Source of the DNA: an uncultured Clostridia bacterium | Lineage (GTDB): Bacteria > Bacillota > Clostridia > Oscillospirales > Acutalibacteraceae | Reading direction: 5' to 3' | Length of the DNA: 64,000 bases | NCBI GenBank assembly: GCA_946484175.1 | Contig: CAMLSX010000004.1 | Span: 1 to 64,000, forward strand | Shown: one piece after another, positions 31,716-40,900 of the stretch | Layout of the letters: each line of letters opens with the position of its first letter | Position numbering within the stretch: the stretch's first letter is position 1 | Notes under the pieces: model-generated | Told to the model about the DNA's origin: nothing | Database searches by the model: none | Seen by the model: only the letters and a program-made list of their open reading frames with translations | Translations under genes and position numbers: made by a program

Positions 31716-33005
31716 ATGGAAAAGACGGATCAGCGATATGAAATGTATACGGCGATTCTAAAAGAAGAAATGCTGCTGGCGATGGGCTGTACCGAACCGA
31801 TTGCAGTTGCTTATGCGGCAGCCGCTGCCCGAAGTGTACTGCAAACCCCTTCTGCGATCAAACGCTGTGCAATGCATATCAGCGGGAATATCATCAAAAA
31901 TGCCAAAAGTGTGGTGGTTCCCAACACCAGCGGAATGAAAGGCCTTGAAACAGCGGCCGCCGCCGGAATTGCAGCAGGCAATGAATGTGCGGGGCTTCAA
32001 GTGCTTTCTTGTGTAGGAGAGGCGGAGAAGCAGGCTATCAGCAGCTTGCTGCATGACTGTCATTTTCAGGTTTTTCCGGCCAAAAGCCCTAAAATTTTTT
32101 ATATCGAAATTTGTTTGTACACGCCGGACGAAACCGCCCGAGCTGTGATAGAAGATTTTCATACCAATCTGACCGTTTTGGAGCATAACGGCCAGCCGGA
32201 AAAATGGACGGCATCGGGGTGCTCTGCACAATGCGAGCAGCCGCAGACCGACCGTTCCCGGATGAATGTGGAAGATATTCTTGATTTCGCGTCAACGGTT
32301 GATTTGCAGGACGTGCGCGACTTGATTGAACGGCAGATCCGCTGCAATACGGCGATTTCAGAAGAGGGGCTGCATCATCCCTGGGGCGCACAGGTGGGAA
32401 GAACCATGCTCAAAGCAGATGCAGTGGATGTGTATACCCGCGCTGCCGCTGCTGCCGCTGCGGGAAGTGATGCCCGTATGAGCGGGTGCGAGCTGCCGGT
32501 GGCGATTGTTTCGGGCAGCGGAAATCAGGGTCTGACTGCCTCCATGCCGGTCATCGTCTATGCAAAAGAGACCGGGGCTTCAGAGGAGAAGCTGTTCCGT
32601 GCGCTGCTCATCTCCAACCTGATTACGATCCACCAGAAAACGAGTATCGGCAGATTGTCGGCTTTTTGCGGAGCAACCAGCGCCGGAGTAGGAGCCGCCT
32701 GCGGCATTGCCTATCTGGACGGCGGCGGGTATGAAGAGATCTCGCATACGATTGTAAACGCGCTGGCTGTGCTTTCCGGCATGGTGTGCGATGGTGCAAA
32801 GCCTTCTTGTGCAGCCAAAATTGCCACCGCGGTCAATAACGGAATTTTCGGGTACCGGCTGTTCCGGCAGGGGCTGCAATTTTATGCAGGTGAAGGAATC
32901 GTCACCAAAGGGGTCGAAAATACCATCGCCAATGTAGGGCGTCTGGCCAACCAGGGAATGCGCGATACCGACTGCGAAATTCTCGACATCATGGTAGGCG
33001 AATAA
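31716..33005 (+). CDS. L-cysteine desulfidase / serine dehydratase-like protein (CyuA/YhaM family)
   Basis: A 429-aa UPF0597/CyuA family protein. It shows MGCTEPIAVAYAAA (Fe-S cluster Cys), VPNTSGMKGLETAAAAG, VSGSGNQGLTASMP, GATSAGVGAACGIAYL and NAVLAVLSGMVCDGAKPSCA-like (here NALAVLSGMVCDGAKPSCA), the expected cluster cysteines. The family breaks cysteine into pyruvate, ammonia and sulfide. The SD AAAGAAGGGG precedes the ATG. It is divergent from a LysR gene, in the same arrangement as cyuR-cyuA regulation, although E. coli CyuR is of another family. The cytoplasmic role is cysteine catabolism or detoxification. Confidence 0.9.
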   Translation: MEKTDQRYEMYTAILKEEMLLAMGCTEPIAVAYAAAAARSVLQTPSAIKRCAMHISGNIIKNAKSVVVPNTSGMKGLETAAAAGIAAGNECAGLQVLSCVGEAEKQAISSLLHDCHFQVFPAKSPKIFYIEICLYTPDETARAVIEDFHTNLTVLEHNGQPEKWTASGCSAQCEQPQTDRSRMNVEDILDFASTVDLQDVRDLIERQIRCNTAISEEGLHHPWGAQVGRTMLKADAVDVYTRAAAAAAAGSDARMSGCELPVAIVSGSGNQGLTASMPVIVYAKETGASEEKLFRALLISNLITIHQKTSIGRLSAFCGATSAGVGAACGIAYLDGGGYEEISHTIVNALAVLSGMVCDGAKPSCAAKIATAVNNGIFGYRLFRQGLQFYAGEGIVTKGVENTIANVGRLANQGMRDTDCEILDIMVGE

Positions 33006-33017
33006 TAGAATCAAACG

Positions 33018-33060
33018 AAAAACGGCAGAGGAGAGCAGTGTGCATCCTTTGCCGTTTTTA
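33018..33060 (+). terminator. Rho-independent terminator of the desulfidase gene
   Basis: AAAACGGCA..AGG pairs with CCT.TGCCGTTTTT around a loop; a T-run follows. Confidence 0.85.
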
Positions 33061-33114
33061 TAATGTATGAAAAAAGTTCGCATGGAACGATAGCCTGATT
33101 TTATTAGAGCCATC

Positions 33115-33462
33115 TTATGACTGTTTTTTACACTGTACGATTTTGACAATATTGTATATTTGGTAGGGGATATACGAGAAGACTCCAACATAGACAACAC
33201 AGAAGAATGTAATCGGCCACAGCAGCGCTGCAACCGTTTTAAACACTGTGCTTTTCTTTTTAAAAAAGCGGACTGCTAACAGAATACTCGACAGCATCAT
33301 ACTGAATCCAATACCGCCTAAAAGTCCCCAGTAAACAAATTTCTGTAATTTAGTCCAGTCTCTTATGGGAAGAGTCGAACCCAAAAAGCCATAAATGATA
33401 AATCCTGTAACAGCAACGCATAGAGTGGAAATCAGATATTCAATACGTTCTTTTCTTTCCAT
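33115..33462 (-). CDS. Small membrane protein, unknown function
   Basis: A 115-aa protein with three hydrophobic helices (LISTLCVAVTGFIIYGFLG; VYWGLLGGIGFSMMLSSILLAV; VAALLWPITFFCVVYVGVFSYI) and a basic C-terminus KIVQCKKQS. ATG 33462 (MERKERIEYL) has GGGGGCAG upstream; the track start lies 40 codons earlier with no ribosome site. No family is recognised and it appears monocistronic. Confidence 0.65.
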   Translation of the reverse strand: MERKERIEYLISTLCVAVTGFIIYGFLGSTLPIRDWTKLQKFVYWGLLGGIGFSMMLSSILLAVRFFKKKSTVFKTVAALLWPITFFCVVYVGVFSYIPYQIYNIVKIVQCKKQS

Positions 33463-33575
33463 ATAACTGCCCCCAAAAAATAACGATTTTAAGATAACCA
33501 TATCATATTCATTTACATGTTTCAATATATGAAGTCTGTTTTTATTCTTCAAGAAAGCAAAATTGCATAAATAAA

Positions 33576-33604
33576 GAGACACCTATCAAAATGACAGGTG
33601 TCTC
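33576..33604 (-). terminator. Terminator of the rubrerythrin gene
   Basis: GAGACACCT.TCA / TGA.AGGTGTCTC hairpin; on the minus strand it is followed by TTTATTTAT. Confidence 0.8.
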
Positions 33605-33630
33605 GAAAAATTCAGGCTATCAGTCGTTTC

Positions 33631-34176
33631 TTATTTGCCGAAGTAACGAGCCAGCAGGCCAGCGAAAGCCTTGCCATGACGTGCTTCGTCGCGAGCCATC
33701 TCGTGAACGGTGTCGTGGATAGCGTCCAGGTTAGCAGCCTTGGCGCGCTTTGCCAGATCGAACTTACCAGCGGTAGCGCCGTTCTCAGCCTCTACGCGCA
33801 TCTCCAGGTTTTTCTTGGTGCTGTCGGTGACAACTTCGCCCAGCAGCTCAGCGAATTTAGCAGCATGCTCAGCCTCTTCCCAGGCAGCCTTCTCCCAGTA
33901 CAGGCCGATCTCCGGATAGCCCTCTCTGTGAGCAACTCTTGCCATTGCCAGGTACATACCAACCTCGGTGCACTCGCCCTGGAAGTTAGCGCGCAGGTCA
34001 GCCATGATGTCCTCGCTGGAACCCTGTGCCACGCCGACAACATGCTCAGCTGCCCAGCTCATCTCGCCGGACTGCTCCACGAACTTCTCGCGGGGAGCCT
34101 TGCACTGGGGGCAGAACTCGGGAGCCTCGGTGCCTTCGAAAACATAACCACAAACAGAACATACGAACTTTTTCAT
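33631..34176 (-). CDS. Reverse rubrerythrin (N-terminal rubredoxin domain)
   Basis: A 181-aa protein. The N-terminal rubredoxin-like knuckles CSVCG and CPQCK (residues 6-9 and 22-25) precede a ferritin-like diiron domain with helix motifs [43 protein letters not shown] and [21 protein letters not shown]. This reversed order is typical of clostridial oxygen-reactive NADH peroxidases that scavenge H2O2 and O2. The SD is GGAGGT. It lies next to a Fur/PerR-type repressor, so peroxide control is likely. Confidence 0.95.
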   Translation of the reverse strand: MKKFVCSVCGYVFEGTEAPEFCPQCKAPREKFVEQSGEMSWAAEHVVGVAQGSSEDIMADLRANFQGECTEVGMYLAMARVAHREGYPEIGLYWEKAAWEEAEHAAKFAELLGEVVTDSTKKNLEMRVEAENGATAGKFDLAKRAKAANLDAIHDTVHEMARDEARHGKAFAGLLARYFGK

Positions 34177-34230
34177 TTGTCAGTACCTCCAAAATAATTT
34201 TTCATTCTTATATTTTCGGAATCAGCGGAG

Positions 34231-34650
34231 TTACGCTCCGGCTAAATCCGGTTCCGAACTTTGGTGCGAAAGACAATCATGGCAAACACCATAGAAAGTC
34301 AGTTCGTGGGAATCTACCTGCACGCCGTATTTTTCAGACAGCATCTGATGCAGGGAAGAGGGGAGATAACGTTCTTTCAAATCCAGGATCGCTCCGCACT
34401 TTGTACAGACAAAGTGATTGTGCGGATGTGTATCTGCATCAAAACGTTCCTGCCCATTGACAACGCCCACGCTTACAATAACGCCTTCCTCTTTAAATTT
34501 CGAGAGGTTCCGGTAAACAGTGCCAAGACTTAAATCAGGATATTCCGGTTTAACAGCCTGATAAATCCATTCTGCGGTGGGATGAGTAGTCGTGCTTTGA
34601 ATGGCTTCCAAAATTGCAAACCGTTTCCGACTGAAGTTTTGCCGTTTCAT
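34231..34650 (-). CDS. Fur-family repressor, probably PerR
   Basis: A 139-aa protein with winged helix KRFAILEAIQSTTTHPTAEWIYQAVKPEYPDLSLGTVYRNLSKFKEEGVIV, a metal/dimer domain with DADTHPHNHFVCTKCGAILDL, and C-terminal YGVCHDC. Both CxxC structural zinc sites are present, the PerR/Fur layout. ATG 34650 (MKRQNF) has AGGAGG 6 nt upstream. It is next to rubrerythrin and preceded by a PerR-box-like repeat, which favours peroxide sensing over iron sensing. Confidence 0.88.
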   Translation of the reverse strand: MKRQNFSRKRFAILEAIQSTTTHPTAEWIYQAVKPEYPDLSLGTVYRNLSKFKEEGVIVSVGVVNGQERFDADTHPHNHFVCTKCGAILDLKERYLPSSLHQMLSEKYGVQVDSHELTFYGVCHDCLSHQSSEPDLAGA

Positions 34651-34677
34651 GAAGAACCTCCTTTGCAAAGAAATTGA

Positions 34678-34694
34678 AAATAAGAATTATTATC
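34678..34694. promoter_or_regulatory. PerR-box-like inverted repeat upstream of the Fur/PerR gene
   Basis: AAATAAGAATTATTATC in the 5' region; AATAA/TTATT arms resemble the TTATAATnATTATAA consensus. Autoregulation is inferred. Confidence 0.45.
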
Positions 34695-34749
34695 GATTGA
34701 CTATATGATACCAGAGAGAGAAAGCATTGTCAATAGCTTTTTATAGAAT

Positions 34750-35451
34750 TTATATTTTATTCAAATCACTGGAATCAAACCGTAACTTTAACTTTTGCAG
34801 TGCTTTTTTTTCGATACGCGATACATAGCTGCGGCTGATGTGAAGCCGGCCAGCCACTTCGCGCTGTGCCAGCGGTTTTCCTCCAGAAAGCCCGTAGCGT
34901 AAAAGTACGATCATACGTTCACGCGGAGAAAGGCATTCTTCAATATAATGCCGCAGCTGTTCCGACTTGATTTTCCCGTCCAGTGTTTCCAGAATATCCT
35001 CCTCAGAGGCCATGGTGTCAATAAGTGTAAGCGTGTTTCCATCCCGGTCTGTTTCAATCGGTTCGTTTAAAGAAATATCCTGTGCATTTTTCTTGCCGCT
35101 GCGAAAAAACATCAGGATTTCATTTTCTATGCATCTGGAGGCATAGCTAGAAAATCGGATATTCTTTTCAGGATCGAAGTTATCGACTGCTTTGATCAAT
35201 CCGATGGTGCCGATAGAGATCAGATCGTCCTGGTCGTTGTTTCCTGCATAATACTTTTTAATAATATGGGCTACCAGCCTCAAATTCCGTTCAACAAGTA
35301 AAGAACGGGCATCAGCATCCCCGTTATGCATTCTTTGCAGGCAGTCCCGTTCCTCCTGTGCAGAAAGCGGTTTGGGAAAAGAGCCTGCCCCTGTAACATG
35401 CAGAATGGAAAAAAACAGGTTAGAGAGCAGTTCTAATAACATCGAAAACAT
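34750..35451 (-). CDS. sigK: Sporulation sigma factor SigK (uninterrupted)
   Basis: A 233-aa protein. A hydrophobic N-terminal pro-like stretch (MFSMLLELLSNLFFSILHVTGAGSFPKPLS) precedes region 2 (NLRLVAHIIKKYYAG, DLISIGTIGLIKAVDNFDPEKNIRFSSYASRCIENEILMFFRSGKK) and region 4 with a C-terminal HTH (GGKPLAQREVAGRLHISRSYVSRIEKKALQKL). This matches SigK (or SigE-like) mother-cell sigma factors; the SFPKPLS...EERDCL context favours SigK. It is full length and not split by a skin-type element. ATG 35451 has AGAGGGA 6 nt upstream. Confidence 0.88.
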   Translation of the reverse strand: MFSMLLELLSNLFFSILHVTGAGSFPKPLSAQEERDCLQRMHNGDADARSLLVERNLRLVAHIIKKYYAGNNDQDDLISIGTIGLIKAVDNFDPEKNIRFSSYASRCIENEILMFFRSGKKNAQDISLNEPIETDRDGNTLTLIDTMASEEDILETLDGKIKSEQLRHYIEECLSPRERMIVLLRYGLSGGKPLAQREVAGRLHISRSYVSRIEKKALQKLKLRFDSSDLNKI

Positions 35452-36030
35452 AACGATTCCCTCTTTCATGAGTGATTTTTGTTTGATGCTATCACTATAT
35501 GAAATCGGACAGGACGCTTACCACCTTTCCTAATAATAAGGAATAAAAAATTTATTACAATACAGAAGATGGAATTTTGAATTTTTGCAATATAACAAAA
35601 GATAAAAGAAACAACAATGAAAACAAACTTATTGTGCATTAAATAAATTAAAACTAAATTCAAAATATATTTTACAAAAAACCCAAAATAATAGTATTGA
35701 GTTTTTATTTATTTTTTTAATAAATAATTTTATACAATTAATAAAATTCAAATTATAATTCCATGTTTTTCCATAAATGTTTAAAAATTAGTGTTGAAAT
35801 CAAAAAATATCGATGTTATAATATGGATAACAAAGAAAAATTTGTTCTTTTTTTGAGTAGAAAAACTAAATTTATAAATTCAATCGAAATACTAATAAAA
35901 ATTATGACAAATTTTTAATAATTTGTTGTAATTTGTTGCAGTATTATATAATAAAAGATTTTTACCACTTTTTTTGATTCATACAATCCTAAATATTTGA
36001 CCAGTTTATCAGAAATTTTGCGATATTGAT

Positions 36031-36046
36031 ATCTGTTATAACAGAT
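36031..36046. promoter_or_regulatory. Perfect 16-bp palindrome (ATCTGTTATAACAGAT)
   Basis: An exact dyad without a loop, as expected for a dimeric protein-binding site, 77 bp upstream of the -35 box of the next gene. Confidence 0.55.
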
Positions 36047-36122
36047 CTTTTTTGAGTTATTGGACTTCTGCAAGATTCATAAAAAACTGGATAAAAACAA
36101 TAAGAATTATGTTTTTGCACAA

Positions 36123-36151
36123 TTGACAAAACAGAAACATGTGATTATACT
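36123..36151 (+). promoter_or_regulatory. Consensus promoter upstream of the novel regulator-like gene
   Basis: TTGACA (36123-36128), a 17-bp spacer, TATACT (36146-36151), with TATAAT overlapping right after. The leader is about 125 nt. Confidence 0.75.
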
Positions 36152-36225
36152 ATAATACGATGTAATATTAAAGAGAATAGGTCTGAAGTGTTTTTCAAAA
36201 AATATTTTTTAATTAGCGTTTGAGC

Positions 36226-36252
36226 ATCTGATAAGGTAAAATCTTGTCAGAT
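36226..36252 (+). promoter_or_regulatory. Hairpin in the leader of the novel regulator-like gene
   Basis: ATCTGATAAG / CTTGTCAGAT, a 10-bp stem with one G-U pair and a 7-nt loop, 30 nt before the start codon. GCATCTGACAA recurs just inside the coding region. Confidence 0.5.
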
Positions 36253-36281
36253 ACACAATAAACGGTCAGGATTGGAGTATT

Positions 36282-37799
36282 ATGGAGCCGAAGAACAGAT
36301 TCAGCAGTTTGTTGGAGCATCTGACAACGGTAACCGCAGTGAAACATTATATATTAGCACAGTATTTGCAGTATGATGTTTCTTACATAAGCAAGTGGAT
36401 TGGAGGCAAAGTCCTTCCCTCTGAAAAGCTGGCAGGTGCGATTTCACAGCAAATCAGCCGATGTATAGTAGAAGAAGGAAGCCAGGAAGGCTTGGTTCAG
36501 CTGATTAGTGATTATCAAGTGCAGGATGAGAATGAGCTGCAGCAGGCCATGTATGACAATCTGATTGCAGAATATGATTATGTAAGAGACCTGCAGCAGA
36601 ATAATGGAACAATAGTTGCTCCAGATGTTTCGTTTTATCCGGAACTTGCGCTGAAAGCCTTTATTGATAAAATGCACCATCCTGTGCTGAGACGTGTGAA
36701 GTCGCTGCATATTATGGCAGCTATCGACCTGTTTTCAATGGCTCACGAACATCGTCTTCATGCTTTGCGCATTGAAAAGGGAAGCTTTGTCAATCAGCAT
36801 ATGTACCCGGATGTTCATTTCTCCCTTCTTCTCAATCTGAGGGATTCGGATGAAAACGAATTGATTTATAATGCGATGTTTCTTAACAGCGTGCTTACGG
36901 CTCTTACACCGATTGATTTTCGGTTATACAGCAGTGATTTCGCTTATGGAAAAGCACTGTTTGTGGTACAGAATGATTTTGCAATTTCAGGAATGCTTAT
37001 TCGGCCGGATGCCTGTGCGGCGGTAACGGTTTGTGAAGGTGCAGATAATTCTGCGCCTCTGTATAATACGATTCAGTCTCTTTGTATGAGAGAAGCACTC
37101 CTTTTTCGAAAGATTACAATGCCGGAGCTCGTAATGGGCAGTAAGGTTTATGTTCATTCCCTGCTGTCGCCAAATCCGCGATGGTTTTTGGGGCATATTA
37201 CAGAGCATCTGTTGCCGGACGACCTTTTTGAAGAAGCCATACAAATGGCAGGGGAGACAGCAGAAAGGTTAGGAAAAGACACATTGCGGGAGATTCATAA
37301 ACTGACGGTTGCAGTAATGAAGCAAAGTCAGGTTCGAGTGCTGCTTTATGAATCTGCTATTACAGAGGCAATGATCACCGGCAATATAGACTTCTTTAAT
37401 TTTCGAATACAGTTTAATTTTGAACAGCGTGCAAGGCTGCTGCAGCATCTTCTTTCTGTGTGCTGTTCACAAGAAGGCGAATTACAGGTCCGATTGATTC
37501 ACGGACAGCTGGTAGCCGACTTTCATAATATCATCAATCCCTGCATCTTCCTTTCCAGTATGATTTCATATTTTCGTTTATATAACAGTAATGGAAACTG
37601 GAAGCTCATGTGCATCAATCTGCCGGAGATTCAATCCGTTTATGATACTTTTTTTGAAGATGTGTGGGATGGGAAAAACTGTAATATTGTGCACGACATC
37701 TCACAGATTGATCTTTATATCAATCACCTGCTCCATGGCGTTGAGCTGCTTTCCGGTACGAGACCACAGGAAACAGCTGACATGGATGTGCAGGCATAA
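36282..37799 (+). CDS. Large HTH-like protein of unknown family, possible regulator of the dockerin/cohesin genes
   Basis: A 505-aa protein. Residues 1-60 look like a Cro/C1-type HTH: SSLLEHLTTVTAVKHYILAQYLQYDVSYISKWIGGKVLPSEKLAGAIS, with YDVSYISKWIGGKVLP as recognition helix and turn. The remaining 440 residues are helical and soluble, with no recognised domain; YPELALKAFIDKMHHPVLRRVKSLHIMAAIDLF and NFRIQFNFEQRARLLQHLLSV are typical segments. No signal peptide or membrane helix is seen. It is 118 bp upstream of the secreted dockerin protein and on the same strand, behind an AT-rich promoter region. The function is unknown. Confidence 0.7.
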   Translation: MEPKNRFSSLLEHLTTVTAVKHYILAQYLQYDVSYISKWIGGKVLPSEKLAGAISQQISRCIVEEGSQEGLVQLISDYQVQDENELQQAMYDNLIAEYDYVRDLQQNNGTIVAPDVSFYPELALKAFIDKMHHPVLRRVKSLHIMAAIDLFSMAHEHRLHALRIEKGSFVNQHMYPDVHFSLLLNLRDSDENELIYNAMFLNSVLTALTPIDFRLYSSDFAYGKALFVVQNDFAISGMLIRPDACAAVTVCEGADNSAPLYNTIQSLCMREALLFRKITMPELVMGSKVYVHSLLSPNPRWFLGHITEHLLPDDLFEEAIQMAGETAERLGKDTLREIHKLTVAVMKQSQVRVLLYESAITEAMITGNIDFFNFRIQFNFEQRARLLQHLLSVCCSQEGELQVRLIHGQLVADFHNIINPCIFLSSMISYFRLYNSNGNWKLMCINLPEIQSVYDTFFEDVWDGKNCNIVHDISQIDLYINHLLHGVELLSGTRPQETADMDVQA

Positions 37800-37917
37800 G
37801 GATGTGTAAAACTGAGCGGCTGCCTGAAAAGGTGTTGCCAGTTTTATATAAAAATATTCTAAAACCGTGCGGAAACGTGCGGGCAGAGAATGCGAAAACG
37901 AAACGAGGAGGATCCAA

Positions 37918-40900
37918 ATGAACCAATACGTCAAACGGGTTGTGTCAATCGCATTGGCTGCGGCCCTGTCGGTGCAGGTTTGTGCCCTGTGTGCCTGGTC
38001 TTCTCCGGTAAAGGGCGAAGAAACGGTTTCTGTTTCGGGCATGCATCCCTTTACCGGCACTCCTGACCTGATCCAAAGCGCCATCGAAGATTTGAAGGCG
38101 CAAGGTCAGACTGTCACAGAGGACAAACCGGATGCAAAACTGGTGAACCGTGTTGAAAAATCCAGCGGCATGTCCTTTGATACGGTAAAGTCCACTCTGA
38201 CCACTGCCCTGACAGAAGAGCGCGATGCCGGCGTGATTGATGTCGAAGAGCTGGGGCTGAGCAAAGAGGATATGGCAAAAGTGATGCAGGATGCACTGTA
38301 TGACACTTACATGAATAATGCCATTTCCAATGTAAGCTACACAACCTCCGACGGTAAAGTAACCGAAATCTCTTATGAGATGAGCGAAGGTTATGCAGCT
38401 GCCCTGGATGCTGTAGAGGAAGAAGCAGATCCTGAAATCATGGAGAACGCTGATGAAGCTGTACAGGAAGAGGCTGTAAATCAGGCTGCAGAGCAGGCTG
38501 CTTACAGAGTTTCTGTTATGGCAGAGGACGCCGAGGGTTCTGCCTGCACCAACCATACCGTCGGCGGCACTTCCCTGAGAGGCGACTGCAATGGTGATGG
38601 CAGTGTGGATATTTTTGATGTTGTTGAAATCCGCAATATGGTGCTGGGCGAAGCAGAGGAAAAAGACGTTGCTGATTGCAATGAGGATGGCGTTGTAGAC
38701 CTTTACGACGTAGTTAAGGCCCGGAATATTGCCAGCGGCGTTGAGGAAGCTCCCAGCATGGGCGATGGCACCATAGAATTCACTTGGACTGAGTACGTCG
38801 ATATCACTCCTATTACCGATGGAGAGGGCAATGTGCTTAACGGCGGCCTGATCTATAATGCTGAGACCAAGCAGATTGAGCAGGGTATCCTGCCGAATTA
38901 CTACTGGACTCTCACCAAGATCAGCTTCCAGTGCGCAGAGTGTGGGGAAGAGGTTGTCATTGATGATCCCGACGTTTTGCAGAACTTCGTCTCCACCTAT
39001 GACATCTATGTCAATGTCAATACTGGCGCTGTTGTGCAGTGCGAACCCGGTCAGAAGCCTACTTTGGGTGAGGGCGAAACAGAGGATGATTATCTTCTGT
39101 ATACCGATATGAACGTGGCCACCTATATGGACGATACCTTCACAAATACTCAGGATGAAGAAGGTAACTATATTGGCTTGTATGTTGACAGCCGCGATAA
39201 CGGCTCTTTGGAAGTAGAGCGTTATTATGGCATGATGAGTGCTTTTAACGCAGATAATGCGGAGTATTTTGGCGTTTCTGCCGATTACTGGACTTCCAAG
39301 AACACGGAAGGCAACCCCATGGGCGCTGTAAAGTCAATGTGCAACCTTGACCCGAATCAGGATGTGCCTCCGGCACAGATGATTCAGATGGTACAGATGC
39401 TGCCCCAGGCATTCATGGCTTACGTCATGTACTATGGCCCTGAGCTGCTGGCAATGCGTGACCAGGCAATGGCAACTGTAAACGCTCTGCCCGAAGGTAC
39501 TACCGAAGAGCAGAAGCTGCTGGTGCTGCACGACTGGCTGGCAGAAAATGCAACCTTTGATATGGGTGCCATGACTACCATCAACCAGTCTGGCGGTACT
39601 CCCGAAACTGACCCCATCCAGATGACTACTTTCGGTTGCCTGCTGAGCAACCAGCTGAGTGAGATGCCCACTTATGCTGATGAAAATGGTCAGCAGAAGA
39701 AGTACTATGGTGCTATCTGCTTGGGCTATGCAGCAGGATATTCCTATCTCGTGCAGAACATGCATCCCGAGATTTATAAGACTGAAAAGACTGTAACCGA
39801 CGAAGAAGGCAATGAGACCACTGAGCTGGTTTGGTGCACGCCTGAGGAAGTTGATGCCAATGGCGGCGATGTCGTTGACTTCGTGCAGGTTATGTTCTAT
39901 GCCGATACAGCCGACACCAGTGTGGCTGGCGAGGGCTTTGGCGGCGGCGCTTTCAACAACGTTCACTATATGAATGCAGTCCGTTTGCCCGATGCTCCCA
40001 ATGCCGATACCGACGGCGAATGGTTCTTTGTAGATGCCTGCTATGATGACATCTATGTTGAATGCATGACCCAGTATCGCGGCGAAGCCGACGGCAGCGT
40101 CTACCATATGTATTTCCTGGTTTCTCCCGAAACGATGGGAAATCTCTATGAAGGTTCCATTGACTATATTGACAGCCAGTATGATGGCGTCACCTATGTC
40201 CCGCAGGTGGACGAGAACGGTAATGTGCTCGTTCCTTCCGACAATATTCCCGAAGACAGCGAGAGTTACGATCCGAATCATCCCAAGTATGAAAAAGTTG
40301 AAAATCCGGATGAAATCAAGAGCAATAATGTCTGCTACGAAGACAGCTGGTTCAGCGGCGCTATCAGTAAGATCTATAACGACGGTACCAACTGGTATTA
40401 TGTAGATGGCGGCACGACGCTGGCTTCCTACCGCCAGATGATGGAGCAGGGAGACGATTCCGGCAGCAGCGGTGAAGATTACAATATCGATATAGATGCA
40501 ATGATGCACAGTAATCGTGTGGACCGCGAAAACGGCGACAAGATGAAGATGCGTGCAATGACAGACCCCGATTATTGGGAGGACAGCAGCTCCGGCAGTT
40601 CCGGCTTTATGGACAGCGCTAAAGAAGATACCTATGCAGAGATCCTGTTCGATTATGGTACTGGCGAATTCCCGAACGACGATGTTGAAGGCTTGGAACT
40701 GGCTGACGAAGTGAAACTGGACTTCACCTTCAACGAGCAGTATCCTGCACTGACCCACAGCCTGGGCCTGTACGGCAATCAGTTGTATTTCAACCTGAAT
40801 AATACGATTTATACCTACAATCTGGCTGCTGAAGACGGTGTCAGCCCGCTGGGTGTTCTGAAGGAATATAACGACGTCACCTACAGCGGCGATGGACGCG

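Larger units (their letters stand above)
35470..36281. other. Long AT-rich intergenic region
   Basis: About 800 bp, far more AT-rich than neighbouring genes, with no credible ORF. It contains a perfect palindrome ATCTGTTATAACAGAT (36031-36046), a consensus promoter at 36123-36151, and a hairpin at 36226-36252 in the leader of the next gene. The remaining roughly 500 bp from 35500 to 36000 shows nothing recognisable. Confidence 0.6.
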
